The notes: generated by a model not told the origin, from the sequence alone. Positions 42,876 through 52,900 are shown, counted from the stretch's first letter. The stretch: 64,000 bases of DNA from Gillisella vitis (GCA_009744235.1 WPHV01000010.1:124001-188000), one strand, 5' to 3'. A program made the numbers and translations.

Positions 42876-43829
42876 ATGAACAGTGAAGTATCGGCGGGTC
42901 CGATCAGAGGCCCGATCAGGGGCATTGTGTTCAAGGTCGCCTCTGTTACGGTCTTCGTTGCCATGCAGACAGCGATCAAACTGGCAGGCGATGACGTGCC
43001 GGCGGGGCAGATCACCTTCTATCGCTCAGCCTTCGCGCTCATTCCCATTCTGGCCTATCTTGCCTATCTGGGGCAGATCAGGACCGGGTTGAAGACGGCC
43101 AATGTGTTTGGGCATGTCAAACGTGGGCTGATCGGTATCGCCGCCATGGCCTGTGGCTTTTACGGCCTCGTGCATCTGCCGATGCCGGATGCAATTGCTA
43201 TCGGTTATGCCATGCCGTTGATTGCCGTGGTGTTTGCTGCGGTTTTCCTGGGTGAGACCGTCAGACTCTATCGCTGGTCGGCCGTTGCCATCGGCCTGGT
43301 CGGTGTGGTGATTATTTCCTGGCCGAAGCTGACCCTGTTGCAGGACGGATTTTATGGTTCCGAGGCTGGCTTGGGGACGCTTGCAGTTCTCGCCTCCGCC
43401 GCGCTTGGAGCAGCGGCGATGTTGCAGGTCCGCCAACTCGTTCGTGAAGAAAAAACCGCCACGATCGTATTGTATTTCTCGATCATCGCGGCGCTGATAT
43501 CGCTTGTCAGTCTGCCATTCGGCTGGAACGATCTCTCCGTCCGCCAGCTTGCTCTCCTGGCTTTTGCGGGGATCTGCGGTGGTCTCGCCCAGATTTTACT
43601 GACGGAAAGCTATCGCCATGCCGATATTTCGACAATCGCGCCGTTCGAATACAGCTCCATCCTGTTTGGCTCGCTGATCGGCTATCTGCTGTTCGATGAT
43701 CTTCCGAGCATTCACACCCTGGTCGGCACGCTGATCGTGGCGGGTGCCGGAATTTTCATCATCCTGCGCGAGCATCAATTGGGGTTGGAGCGCCGCGCGG
43801 CGCGTAAGGCATCCACTCCTGGCGCCTGA
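42876..43829 (+). CDS. DMT-superfamily (EamA) permease
   Basis: A 317-residue protein with ten hydrophobic segments arranged as two EamA halves (about residues 12-145 and 158-300). Characteristic pieces are AGDDVPAGQITFYRSAFALIP near helix 2, MPDAIAIGYAMPLIAVVFAAVFLGE at the end of the first half, and the matching HADISTIAPFEYSSILFGSLIGYLLF in the second. The substrate is unknown; relatives export amino acids or related metabolites, and the RYxxP-like start is typical of RarD/YdcZ relatives. A weak ribosome site precedes the ATG. Confidence 0.87.
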   Translation: MNSEVSAGPIRGPIRGIVFKVASVTVFVAMQTAIKLAGDDVPAGQITFYRSAFALIPILAYLAYLGQIRTGLKTANVFGHVKRGLIGIAAMACGFYGLVHLPMPDAIAIGYAMPLIAVVFAAVFLGETVRLYRWSAVAIGLVGVVIISWPKLTLLQDGFYGSEAGLGTLAVLASAALGAAAMLQVRQLVREEKTATIVLYFSIIAALISLVSLPFGWNDLSVRQLALLAFAGICGGLAQILLTESYRHADISTIAPFEYSSILFGSLIGYLLFDDLPSIHTLVGTLIVAGAGIFIILREHQLGLERRAARKASTPGA

Positions 43830-43840
43830 GTCGCATTGGG

Positions 43841-45073
43841 TTAGAGATCGGTGATCTTGCTGGAGACGGCTTCCGTGCCCTGGAGCGGGATGGAGGAGGC
43901 TTGAAACTCCGTTTTTCCAGGTTGGTCAGGGACAGCGCTACGCTGCCGCATCCGCCAGGCGGCATAGCCAGCGTAGAGAAGAAAGCTGATAGCGAGGCTG
44001 AACAGTAGTCCGTTGGGGCCGATGCCCTGCATGATTGCGCCTGTTACCAGCGGGCCTGTGACGGTGCCGAAGCCGTAGAGAATCATGATGGCACTGGAGA
44101 TCGTCACATATTCATCGGGATCGGCCATATCATTGGCATGGGCAACATTGAGTGAGTAGACCGGATAAAGCACGGTGCCGACAAAGAAGCCGCAGATATA
44201 GAGCGCCAATGGCGAAATTCCGCCGAGCACGATCATCACCGCGCAGCAAAACACCCCGAACAAACCAGCGCCGACCATAACGCGGCGGCGGTCCATGCGA
44301 TCGGACAGTCGCCCGAGCGGCATCTGCGCGATGGCGCCTCCAGCCAGGACGGCTGCCAGAAAGGTAGCGCCTTCCGCCGTCGAAAGACCGACCCGCTGGC
44401 TGTAAACCGCACCGAGACTGCTCCAGGTTCCCGATAAAGCGCCTGACAGCAGCGAGCCGACAAAAGCAATGGGCGAGCGGATATAGAGTTTCTTCAGGTC
44501 GAACCGCGCCTGGGCGAGCGGCGCGGGCGATTGTGCGGTGGACAGGGCGGTTGGAAAGAGCGCTGCGGAAAAAATCAACCCGCAGACGACGAACAGTGTC
44601 ACCTGGCTTGGATCGCCAAGCGGCACGATATACTGGCCACCAATCGAGCCAACCAGGCAGGAAATCATATAGACGGAAAACAATCCGCCACGGTTTTCAT
44701 TGTTGCTGCGCTCATTCAGCCAGCTTTCGATGATCAGGTAGCTGCCAGCAATGGCAAAGCCGGCAATACCCCGGAACAGGGTCCAGGCCCGCCAGTCGAC
44801 AACGATGGCGCAGAGTAGGACAGACATGGTCAGGAGAGTGATCAGGGCGGAAAAAACCCGGACATGTCCCACCTTCTGCACCAGGCGAGGCGTGACGACG
44901 CAGGATGTGGTGAAGCCAAATGTATAACCGGTAGCGATGATTGAAATGGTGAATGTCGACCAGCCTTCGGCAATCGCCCGGATTGGCAGCATGTAATTCA
45001 TCAGCCCGAATCCAGCCATCATCAGCAGGGTTGAGAGCATGAGGGCGCCGATGGAGGCGAGACTGGCAATCAT
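43841..45073 (-). CDS. MFS transporter (YcaD-like)
   Basis: A 410-residue permease with 12 hydrophobic helices. The first half contains GYTFGFTTSCVVTPRLVQKVGHVRVF (motif A position after helix 2) and GIAGFAIAGSYLIIESWLNERSNNENRGGLFSVYMI, a strongly conserved stretch of the YcaD-type family; the second half has GRLSDRMDRRRVMVGAGL. The frame extends to 45187, but its first 38 residues are polar and atypical, so the ATG at 45073, followed directly by helix 1, is taken. It converges with the EamA gene, with stops 11 bases apart. Confidence 0.85.
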   Translation of the reverse strand: MIASLASIGALMLSTLLMMAGFGLMNYMLPIRAIAEGWSTFTISIIATGYTFGFTTSCVVTPRLVQKVGHVRVFSALITLLTMSVLLCAIVVDWRAWTLFRGIAGFAIAGSYLIIESWLNERSNNENRGGLFSVYMISCLVGSIGGQYIVPLGDPSQVTLFVVCGLIFSAALFPTALSTAQSPAPLAQARFDLKKLYIRSPIAFVGSLLSGALSGTWSSLGAVYSQRVGLSTAEGATFLAAVLAGGAIAQMPLGRLSDRMDRRRVMVGAGLFGVFCCAVMIVLGGISPLALYICGFFVGTVLYPVYSLNVAHANDMADPDEYVTISSAIMILYGFGTVTGPLVTGAIMQGIGPNGLLFSLAISFLLYAGYAAWRMRQRSAVPDQPGKTEFQASSIPLQGTEAVSSKITDL

Positions 45074-45711
45074 GGCATGATCCGAACAGGAATGGGGCTG
45101 CGACTGGGAAGCGACTCTAACTGGGACCCACTTACGGCGAAGATTATGCCGCAGATATGACAGGCAACAGCATGCTTTATAGAACAAGGCATCGAAGATG
45201 CTGACGCATCCTCGCCTTGTATGAATTTTGAATCTCTCAAACGCACCGAAGGCTTAAGATACGCAAAAGTGGAATACGAAGAGCCATTTTCAGTGGTTTT
45301 CCGTGTTATGCGTCCTGGAAAGGTCCTTGCTCGGAACGCTGGGGTACGTGCGATAGGGAGCCATAACGGACCCTGTATTGAAAAGATGCTCCAAAGTCGA
45401 CTGTGACATGGTATAATATCGCTTCTCTACGACGGACACGCGCCGTTTGGATGAGGATGATGTAGATTGGATAATGTTGGTTTTGTAAAAATGACACTAT
45501 TTCAATTGGCATGACCGTATCAATCATTTTTATGTTAAGCATCGCCTTGTATTCCTGGAAATTGTGATGGGGCTCACAAGAATTGATTGGCAATAGGGCG
45601 GGTTTTGTTGTTATGATCAATAAAAAATTAATGATGTAGGTGGCGATGGCTCGCTTGGTATAGGCTTTTGCTGCTTTCCTTATTCATGTATTGCTGAACT
45701 TGGGATTGTCC
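45074..45711. other. Spacer with repeat copy B
   Basis: About 640 bases without a supported gene. It contains the degenerate three-hairpin repeat (45182-45309) and then AT-rich text up to the next gene. The minus-strand frame at 45306-45620 lacks a ribosome site and protein-like composition. Confidence 0.5.
45182..45309. repeat. Three-hairpin intergenic repeat, copy B (degenerate)
   Basis: Aligned with copy A through the shared GCATCCTCGCC word (from 45206). The 5' hairpin is well kept: ACAAGGC...GATGC-TGAC-GCATC...GCCTTGT. The middle hairpin is partly decayed. The 3' hairpin pairs AATACGAAGAGCCA with TGGTTTTCCGTGTT; of 14 pairs one is a mismatch and three are G-T pairs that would be G-U wobbles in RNA. 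Confidence 0.7.
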
Positions 45712-46641
45712 ATGGCGCTTTCTGTTGCAACGCTTTCATCCTCCTGGCGCTTCGCCGAGGCGATAGCTGTCATGGCGGCACAGTTCGGCGATCAGTTCGA
45801 TGAGACGCCACGATTGGCGCGTGCGCTTGTTTCGCACCAGCGCTGGATGATGACCCAAGCCGCCTTTGCGCTCTACGCGGATCACCTGGCGGGACGCAGT
45901 AGCGGTCCTGGAATGACGGCCAGCGGCTTGGTGGACTGGATTTGCCAGACCGAAATTGCCAGCCGCAATACGGTTCTGACCTATGTCGATCAACTGCTAT
46001 CCTATCGCTTCATCCGCCTTCACCCCGCCAGCGCCAAGCGTCCGCGCAGTTTTGAGGCAAGCGAGGCCAGCATTGACGCCATGCGGCGATGGCTTGGCGT
46101 CAATCTCGCCGTGCTCGATCATGTCGATGGTGGTGAGCGATTGCAGCACTTTCGGCAGCGTCCAGAATTGCTTTTCCGGGTTCAGCCGGAATTTGCGCGC
46201 CTGTGCCTTGATGATCAGCAATGGCGCGAGCCAGGTGAGCGTATCGGCCTGTTTCTGTGGACGGAAAGTGGTGCCCTGGTGATGGATAGGTTTATATCCC
46301 TCACACCCAATGCAGTCCTTGAGGATGACTTCTACGATTTGGGGACAATTGACATCCCAGCCATGGCAGAACGCTTCGTCATGTCACGAACCCATCTGCA
46401 AAGGGCTTTGAGAAAGGCCGAGCAACACGGTTGCATTCGCCGTAACGGATCGGGGCGGGCCAGCCATATCTGGCTGGCGGCAGACTTCTATCAGGAATAT
46501 CGCGATTGGCTGGCGCGCAAATCGGCTATTCTCGACGCGGTCTTTGAAAAAGAGATGATACTGGCAGGAGAAACGCAGCAAGCGCATCCGCAAAGCGAAC
46601 CTGTCACGGTAGCGCGTTCGGCATCAAGCAGAGGGTGCTGA
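45712..46641 (+). CDS. Tandem winged-helix protein of unknown function
   Basis: A 309-residue product. Two segments look like winged helices: SRNTVLTYVDQLLSYRFIRLHPASAKRPRSF (about residues 84-115) and IDIPAMAERFVMSRTHLQRALRKAEQHGCIRRNGSGRASHIWL (about 214-258). Each has a recognition-like helix, a basic wing and a following strand. No ligand, receiver or enzymatic domain is apparent. A MarR-like or plasmid-initiator-like DNA-binding role is possible. The ATG at 45712 is preferred to the TTG at 45691. It is monocistronic, with repeat copy B upstream. Confidence 0.7.
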   Translation: MALSVATLSSSWRFAEAIAVMAAQFGDQFDETPRLARALVSHQRWMMTQAAFALYADHLAGRSSGPGMTASGLVDWICQTEIASRNTVLTYVDQLLSYRFIRLHPASAKRPRSFEASEASIDAMRRWLGVNLAVLDHVDGGERLQHFRQRPELLFRVQPEFARLCLDDQQWREPGERIGLFLWTESGALVMDRFISLTPNAVLEDDFYDLGTIDIPAMAERFVMSRTHLQRALRKAEQHGCIRRNGSGRASHIWLAADFYQEYRDWLARKSAILDAVFEKEMILAGETQQAHPQSEPVTVARSASSRGC

Positions 46642-47242
46642 ACTTGATGCCGCAAGCAAGGATGTTGCAGTCAAAATCCATTCCAGATGAAGATCGCCCT
46701 CCCGTTTTAAATCGGAATCATTTTAGAATGGAATGGCTGCCTGCAACACGGTTTCATCCCCGTCGGTGCGGGCGGAGCGACTGAAATCGCGCGATGCGCT
46801 AACCGCCGCGTGGATCTGTTGAAAAGCCCGCATCGGGCGGACTGCGAGGCGTCTGGCCTTTGTCCCGTCGAAACTGTGGGTCATCGAATGTCTCTTTCCA
46901 ATCGTATCCAGGCCGTGGAGGCCAATTGTTCGCAGGCGACATAGCCCATGCGGTAATAGCTATGCAGTCCCTTAAGCGAACGGATTTGCCCGCGCACCGT
47001 TTCGAACTTGCTATGGATTGGCCGTGTAATGCGTTTCCGGTTCATCGTCCTGGTTCCTATAAAGGGTCCTCCCAAGACTGTGCGGCGATTGCCGACCATT
47101 CATGTCCGACAAACACCTGCAACAATGAATATATTGCACTGCAATATAGAAAATTCAATGGCTCTAAAATGATGACTGCCATGCGGTTTGCGCATGGGTT
47201 CGTTGAGAAAGCGAACATCCGGCAATCCTCGCAAGGTGTGTG
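46642..47242. other. Spacer, mostly unexplained
   Basis: 600 bases between the winged-helix gene and the UDG-like gene. Apart from the weak small frame at 46881-47045 nothing coding was supported. The long plus-strand frame at 46860-47327 has a Cys/Arg-rich composition typical of antisense noise. Confidence 0.4.
46881..47045 (-). CDS. Possible 54-residue protein
   Basis: A minus-strand frame beginning MNRKRITRPIHSKFETVRG and ending LASTAWIRLERDIR. The composition is protein-like, with an amphipathic helix around RGQIRSLKGLHSYYRMGYVACEQL. Only a modest AGGA ribosome site is close to the ATG, and the frame can be extended to 47099. No family is recognised. Confidence 0.35.
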   Translation of the reverse strand: MNRKRITRPIHSKFETVRGQIRSLKGLHSYYRMGYVACEQLASTAWIRLERDIR

Positions 47243-48124
47243 TCAAGCCAACCGCTGCCGGAAGGCGAGAAGATCTCGCCAGGCTAGAGCCTTGGTGGCC
47301 GGGGCTTGCAGCAATTCCTGCGGATGAAAGGTTGCCATGGCCGCAACGCCGTGACCGCCTGCGGCCACGTCACGCCACTCTCCGCGCATCGAATGGATTG
47401 TCGCCGTTCCACCGAAGAAGAACCGGGCGGTGAAATTGCCGAGCAGAAGAACGGCCTTCGGTTCAGCCAGTGCGATTTGTCTCTCTATGAAGGGTCGGCA
47501 GATGGCGGCTTCAGCCGGGGTCGGCATGCGGTCACCAGGGCCGCGCCAGGGAATGGCGGTTGTCAATAGCAGCGCGTCGCGACGAAGGCCAATGGCGGCA
47601 AGCATCCGGTCGAGAAGCGCGCCAGTCCGGCCGGAAAAGGCCAGACCTTCGCGATCGTCATCGGCTGACGGAATGGGGCCGATCACCATGATGCCTGCCT
47701 CAGCGGGGCCTTCTGCAAAGATGGTGGAGCGGGCACTGGTCTTCAGATTGCAGCTGGAAAATCCTTCCAGAGCCGTTTTCAACTCAGCCAGTGAACGAGC
47801 GCTTTCGGCGGCAAACCGGGCGTCGTTGATTGCCGTTTCATCGGGAATGGCAAGCGGTGTCGATGCAGCAGGCCGAGGCGCCGGGCCGTCGCGGTTGAGG
47901 GCAGGGCCATTCTGCGAACCGACAGGGGCAGTCGTAGCCCGTTGGTCCTGGCCTTGAACTGGGGCTTGTTGGGGCGCGGCCCTGGTCCGCGCCTGCCGTT
48001 CTGCTGCAAATTGTGCGATCCGGTCAACAGGCGCATCTTCCACAAGCCAATCCACCCCGGCTTCGGCGTGAAAAGCCAGAAGGGCGGCAAGTTCGGCGGC
48101 AGTCATGTCCTGAGCGGCAATCAT
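47243..48124 (-). CDS. Uracil-DNA glycosylase family 4/5-like protein, divergent
   Basis: A 293-residue protein. Residues 1-110 are low-complexity (Ala/Pro/Gln-rich); the UDG-like domain spans about 115-290. It keeps the layout of family 4 enzymes: AGIMVIGPIPSADDDREGLAFSGRTGALLDRML for motif 1, a RGPGDRMPTPAEAAICRPF segment, VLLLGNFTARFF, and ATFHPQELL for the His motif (His 267). However, the motif-1 GEAPG is GPIPS and only Cys 125 and Cys 209 remain of the four cluster ligands expected. It may still remove uracil by another chemistry, or have another role. Confidence 0.75.
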   Translation of the reverse strand: MIAAQDMTAAELAALLAFHAEAGVDWLVEDAPVDRIAQFAAERQARTRAAPQQAPVQGQDQRATTAPVGSQNGPALNRDGPAPRPAASTPLAIPDETAINDARFAAESARSLAELKTALEGFSSCNLKTSARSTIFAEGPAEAGIMVIGPIPSADDDREGLAFSGRTGALLDRMLAAIGLRRDALLLTTAIPWRGPGDRMPTPAEAAICRPFIERQIALAEPKAVLLLGNFTARFFFGGTATIHSMRGEWRDVAAGGHGVAAMATFHPQELLQAPATKALAWRDLLAFRQRLA

Positions 48125-48182
48125 TGCTATGTTTTAGACAAGCTATTCGCAGAAAGGAACAGAAAACCGTATTTGCTTCCGG

Positions 48183-48226
48183 TTATGCTGTCCCCCCTGT
48201 CATGCTGTCCCCAGGTCATGCTGTCC
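48183..48226. repeat. Three short direct repeats at the hsp70 3' end
   Basis: TTATGCTGTCC (48183-48193), TCATGCTGTCC (48200-48210) and TCATGCTGTCC (48216-48226) recur every 16-17 bases. On the minus strand the unit reads GGACAGCATGA and the third copy contains the stop codon of the Hsp70-like gene, so the gene end has been copied twice downstream. Confidence 0.8.
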
Positions 48227-49508
48227 AAAGAGCAATATCGTCGCGGTCGCCGATCAGCGCCAGTCCATGTGCAATCGATACCATTTCGCCGCCGCTCTCG
48301 ATGCGGTCCTGGCTGAAGCGCTCAGTGAAGATCCGTCGCACCGCCGGAACGAAGGATGTGCCGCCGGTCAGAAACACCTTGTCCACGGCGCCTGCCTCCG
48401 TGTTCGTCCGGGTGAGAACATCATCGAGTGCCGATTCGATGCGTGTGAGATCGTCGGCAATCCAGCTCTCGAAATCCTGACGCTTGACGGACTTGCGGCC
48501 AGCCGCGCCAAGTGGCGAGAAGTTGAATTCCGCTTCATCCGCCGCAGACAGCGCCATTTTCGTGGAGGATACCGCCTGGTAGAGCGGATAGCCTTCGTCA
48601 TGCTCGACCAGGTCGATAAAAAGCTCCAGTTTGTCGGGGGCTAGGCTTTGGCGTACCAATTGTTTCAGATCGGCGAATTCCTTTGAGGACTTGAACACCG
48701 ACAGCTGGTTCCAGCGCGAAAAGCTGGTGTAATAATTGCTTGGAATATCCAGGATCTTGTCGAAACTCTTGAACTGGCTGCCCTTGCCAATTTCCGGTGC
48801 CACCAGATGCTCGATGATCCGCGCATCGAACTGGTCACCGGCCAATCCAACACCGGAATAGCCGACAGGTACTGCCGACAGCACGCCTGCCTTGCGCTCG
48901 AACCGGATCAGCGAATAGTCGGTGGTGCCGCCGCCGAAGTCGGCGACCAGCACGGTGGCATCTGTCGTCAGGTGCTGGGCGAAATAGAAAGCCGCGGCCA
49001 CCGGCTCATAGACATAATGGATTTCCGGAAAGCCGAGCCGGGTGAGCGCTTCGTTATAGCGGCGCATGGCAAGCTCGGGATCGGGGGAGGCGCCGGCGAA
49101 ATGCACGGGCCTGCCAGCGACGATGCGGTTGGCATTCGCAGGCCAGCCATCGCCAGCATAGGTTTCCAGCCTTTTCAGGAACACTTCCATCAGGTCTTCG
49201 AACTGAAACCGCCGTGCATGGACCAGCGTACCCTGAAACAGTGCCGAGGCCGCAAAGGTCTTGATCGATTGCAGGAAACGGCAATCGCCGGGATTGTCGA
49301 TGAACTGGCGAATGGCGGCTTGCCCGGCCTCCACCTTCAGGGCGCGCGCGCCAAGCTGGGCATCCTTCATGAAGGACAGCGCCGTGCGCATGCTGTCGGT
49401 GGTTCCGGCCATGGATGTGAACTGCACCGAATGGGTGGTGGTCTCGTTGATGCTCTGTGCCAGGACCGTGTTGGTCGTGCCGAAATCAAGCCCAAGCGCG
49501 TTTGCCAT
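48216..49508 (-). CDS. Hsp70-family ATPase (DnaK-like, YegD type)
   Basis: A 430-residue actin-fold ATPase. Phosphate 1 is LGLDFGTTNTVLAQ at the N-terminus; the second phosphate loop is VLVADFGGGTTDYSLIRF; the adenosine motif is VFLTGGTSFVPAVRRIF. At 430 residues it lacks the substrate-binding and lid domains of DnaK, as in YegD-type proteins. Function is unknown; it may act as a regulatory chaperone. AGGGAG lies 10 bases before the ATG. Its 3' end carries the direct repeats at 48183-48226. Confidence 0.88.
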   Translation of the reverse strand: MANALGLDFGTTNTVLAQSINETTTHSVQFTSMAGTTDSMRTALSFMKDAQLGARALKVEAGQAAIRQFIDNPGDCRFLQSIKTFAASALFQGTLVHARRFQFEDLMEVFLKRLETYAGDGWPANANRIVAGRPVHFAGASPDPELAMRRYNEALTRLGFPEIHYVYEPVAAAFYFAQHLTTDATVLVADFGGGTTDYSLIRFERKAGVLSAVPVGYSGVGLAGDQFDARIIEHLVAPEIGKGSQFKSFDKILDIPSNYYTSFSRWNQLSVFKSSKEFADLKQLVRQSLAPDKLELFIDLVEHDEGYPLYQAVSSTKMALSAADEAEFNFSPLGAAGRKSVKRQDFESWIADDLTRIESALDDVLTRTNTEAGAVDKVFLTGGTSFVPAVRRIFTERFSQDRIESGGEMVSIAHGLALIGDRDDIALWTA

Positions 49509-49683
49509 GGCTGCTGCTCCCTGATGCCTGTCTATTGGCGTGAATGATTGGACGGTTGCGGGCGCGCCTCTGCCTGAGAGGGGCTTTGCTTAACGAGCGG
49601 GCCTGATGACACAGGCTGGGGCAGGATGCAAGGATCGATTTCCAGAAAGAGCCACTGCCTGCGCGCCTACGGCTTGACAGATG

Positions 49684-49715
49684 AAAGCGCCGCGTTCGGT
49701 CAAACGCGGCGCTTT
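49684..49715 (-). terminator. Hairpin terminator candidate
   Basis: A perfect 13-bp stem, AAAGCGCCGCGTT (49684-49696) with AACGCGGCGCTTT (49703-49715), around a 6-base loop. It lies 28 bases after the stop of the small membrane-protein gene. The U-run is short, so termination strength is uncertain. The stem is symmetric and could act on both strands. Confidence 0.65.
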
Positions 49716-49742
49716 GAAGCGGCAATTATGAACTGCGCGAGG

Positions 49743-49946
49743 TTATCGCAAAATCCGGCCCGACCCCCAGGTCAGGACCAGGCCGAACAGGGCCAGCAAG
49801 CCCCCCCAGATGATCCAGGGGCTTTGGTTGATCATGAAACTGGATTGCGGGTAGGGGAAAATCCCGGCACCCTGCGCCATCCACAGAATGCCCATGGCAA
49901 TGGCCAGCAAGCCGACAATTGTTAAAGCCCAACGCACGACAATCAT
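49743..49946 (-). CDS. Small two-helix membrane protein
   Basis: A 67-residue protein with two hydrophobic helices (about 5-25 and 43-62) linked by an aromatic loop GIFPYPQSSFMINQSPWIIWGG. A GGGAGC site precedes the ATG. The composition is clearly protein-like and similar small proteins are common in alphaproteobacteria. It sits immediately downstream of the RND pump gene (14 bases), perhaps as the last gene of that operon; a link to the pump is inference. Confidence 0.75.
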   Translation of the reverse strand: MIVVRWALTIVGLLAIAMGILWMAQGAGIFPYPQSSFMINQSPWIIWGGLLALFGLVLTWGSGRILR

Positions 49947-49960
49947 TTGACTTGCTCCCG

Positions 49961-52900
49961 TTATTCAGCCGCCATGGCTGGTTTTGATGGCCCATCTTCG
50001 CTGTTTGCAGCGTGGTGACCCTTGTCGCGGCGAACGAGCCGGGTCAAGAATTTACCGAACCGGTCCATTTCCACGAAGATGACAGGTGTGATGAACAGTG
50101 TGAGCAATTGTGAGACGATCAGGCCGCCGACAACGGCGATCCCGAGCGGCTGGCGCAGTTCGGAACTGGCGCCATGGCCAAGCGCAATGGGCAGTGCTCC
50201 GAGAAGGGCGCAGAAAGTGGTCATCATGATCGGCCGGAAACGCCGCACACAGGCCTCGTGAATGGCCTTTGCCGGTGTCTCGCCATGCTCGCGGATCAAT
50301 TCCACCGCCACGTCGATCATCATGATCGCGTTTTTCTTGACAATGCCGATCAGCATCAGCAGGCCGATCAGAGCGATGACCGACATATCAAAATTCAGCA
50401 GTTTCAGGGCCAGAAGCGCCCCGAAAGCCGCCGCTGGCAGGCCGGAAAGAATGGTGAGCGGATGGATGAAGCTCTCATACAACACGCCCAGCACCACATA
50501 GATCGTCAGCACGGCGGCGAGGATCAGTAGACCGGTATTGCTTTGCGACTGCTGGAAAATCGCCGCCGTACCGCCATAGGAGGTGAAGACGTCATTGGGC
50601 ACGCCAATCTCGGTCTTGATCTGATCGATCCGGGCGGTGGCGTCGCTCAGCGATATGCCGTCAGGCAGGTTGAACGACACCGTGGTCGAAACCAGCTGGC
50701 CGGTCTGGTTGACAGTGACAGGCGCATTATGACGCTTGACGGTGGCGAAGTTCGATAGCGGCACCAGCGTGCCCGTAGACGATGAACGCACCAGGATATC
50801 GCGCAGGAACTCGTCGTCCCATGGCTTGTTCCGGTCGAACTCAACGATGACATCGTAGCTGTCGCCGGTCGACTGGATCTGGGCGGCATTATAGCCGCTG
50901 AACGCCATTTCCAGGGTCTTGCGAAGCTGGTCGTTGGTAATGCCGAAAGCGGCGGCCTTGCCATTGTCGATGTTGATATCGGCGGCAATGGCATTGTTCT
51001 GCGCATCGCTGGTCACATCGGTAAACAACGGGTCCTGGCGCATGGCGGCCTGGATTTTCGATGACCATTCATCGGTTGCTTTCGTGCTCAGCGCCTGGAC
51101 AACCAACTGATATTGGCTAGCGGTGCTTCGTCCGCCGAAACGCAGATTTTGCTGTGGGGTGATATAGCTGCGGATGCCGGCGATCTTGGACAGCTTCTGT
51201 CGCATCTCGTTGAGGGTTTGAGCGAGAGGCGGACGGTTGTCCTTCGGTTTCAGCTGCACGAAGATCGTGCCGTTGTTGAGCGGGCTGCGGCTTGAGCCAC
51301 CGACGATGGAGGTAACATGATCGACAGCCGGATTGGTCTTCAGTTCTTCAGCGACCTTTGACTGAAGATCGCGCATGGCCGCGTAGGAAATATCCTCACG
51401 CGCCTGGGTGCTGACCGTCAACCGGCCAATATCTTCCTGCGGGAAGAAGCTGGATGGCAGCGTGTGGAACAGCCAGCCGGAGCCTGCGATGGAGGCGACA
51501 AAGACCATCATCACCACAAAACGGTGGTTGAGACACCAGCGGACAGACTTGTCATAGCCGCGTTGCGTCTTGGCAAAACCGGCGTCGAACCAGCGCACGA
51601 TCAGCGGTGGGCGGCTGCTGTGGGAGGAAATCCGGGCTGCCAGCATTGGCGTGACCGTTAGGGACACCAGGGCAGAGGAGAGGATCGCCATGGTGACGAC
51701 CATGCCGAACTCATTGAACAGGCGTCCGACGACACCGCCCATCAACAGGATGGGAATGAACACTGCCACCAGTGAAATCGACATGGAAATAATCGTGTAG
51801 CTGACTTCACCGGCGCCTTTCAGGGCCGCCTGCATCGGCGGCATGCCTTCTTCGACATGGCGCAGGATATTTTCCAGCATAACGATGGCGTCATCCACCA
51901 CCAGACCCACCGCCAGCGTCAGGCCGAGCAATGAGATATTGTCGATACTGTAGCCAAGCACATACATGCCGCCAAAGGTGGCAATCAGCGATAGCGGCAC
52001 GGCAAGACCGGGAATGAGGGTCGCGGTCAGATGGCCGGTGAACAAATAGATCACCAGGATGACAAGGGCGATGGTGAGGAACAGCGTGAACTGAACGTCG
52101 TGGATTGCCTCGCGGATCGCGGTCGATGAATCGTTCATCACATTGATCTTCAAGGAGGGAGGCAGCTGCTTTTGCAGGGCAGGCAGCTTGGCCAACACCT
52201 CATCGACCACCTCGACCGTATTGGCGTCCGGCTGGCGCTGGATGGCGAGGATGATCGCCTGTTTCCCATCGAACCAACTGCCCGCGTCGAGATTGTCGAC
52301 ACTGTCGCGCACATTGGCGACATCGGAAAGGTGGATTGGCGCGCCATTGCTGGTGGTGGAGATTACCAGCGACTTGAATTCCTCGGCATTGGTGCGCTGG
52401 GTATTGGCATTGATGGTCAGCGACTGATTTGCCATCTGCAAGGTGCCGATTGGCACCTGGCTATTGGCCCCGGCAATCGCCGAGGTCAGCGTGTCGACGC
52501 CAAGCCCGCGCGCTTGCAGCTTGGCGGGATCGACGCCGATCCGCACCGCGTAGGTCTGGGAACCATAGATGCTGACCTGCGCCACGCCGTTCAGCGTCGA
52601 CAGCAGCGGGGAAATGATATTTTCGGCAATCGAATCCACCTGACTGCGCGGCATCTCATCGCTGTTGATTGCCAGGAGCAGCACCGGTGAATCGGCTGGA
52701 TTGGTCTTGCGGTAGCTCGGATCGGACGTCATGTTGCTGGGCAATTGACGGCTGGCGCGGGAAATTGCCGCCTGAACGTCAGCGGCAGCGGCATCGATAT
52801 CACGGTTCAGGTCGAACTGGAGAACGACGGAGGAGTTGCCCAGCGAGTTGGTGGCGCTGATTTCGCTGATCCCGGGGATGGTCTCGAACTGTTTGATCAG

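Noticed and set aside
45306..45620. 104-residue minus-strand frame
   Set aside because: No ribosome site, odd composition, and partly overlaps repeat copy B.
46860..47327. 155-residue plus-strand frame in a spacer
   Set aside because: It is Cys/Ser/Arg-rich without secondary-structure pattern, has no ribosome site, and runs into the antisense of the UDG-like gene.
48183..48226. Short CRISPR-like repeats
   Set aside because: The unit is 11 bases with 5-6 base gaps, far too small for CRISPR; it copies the adjacent gene end.
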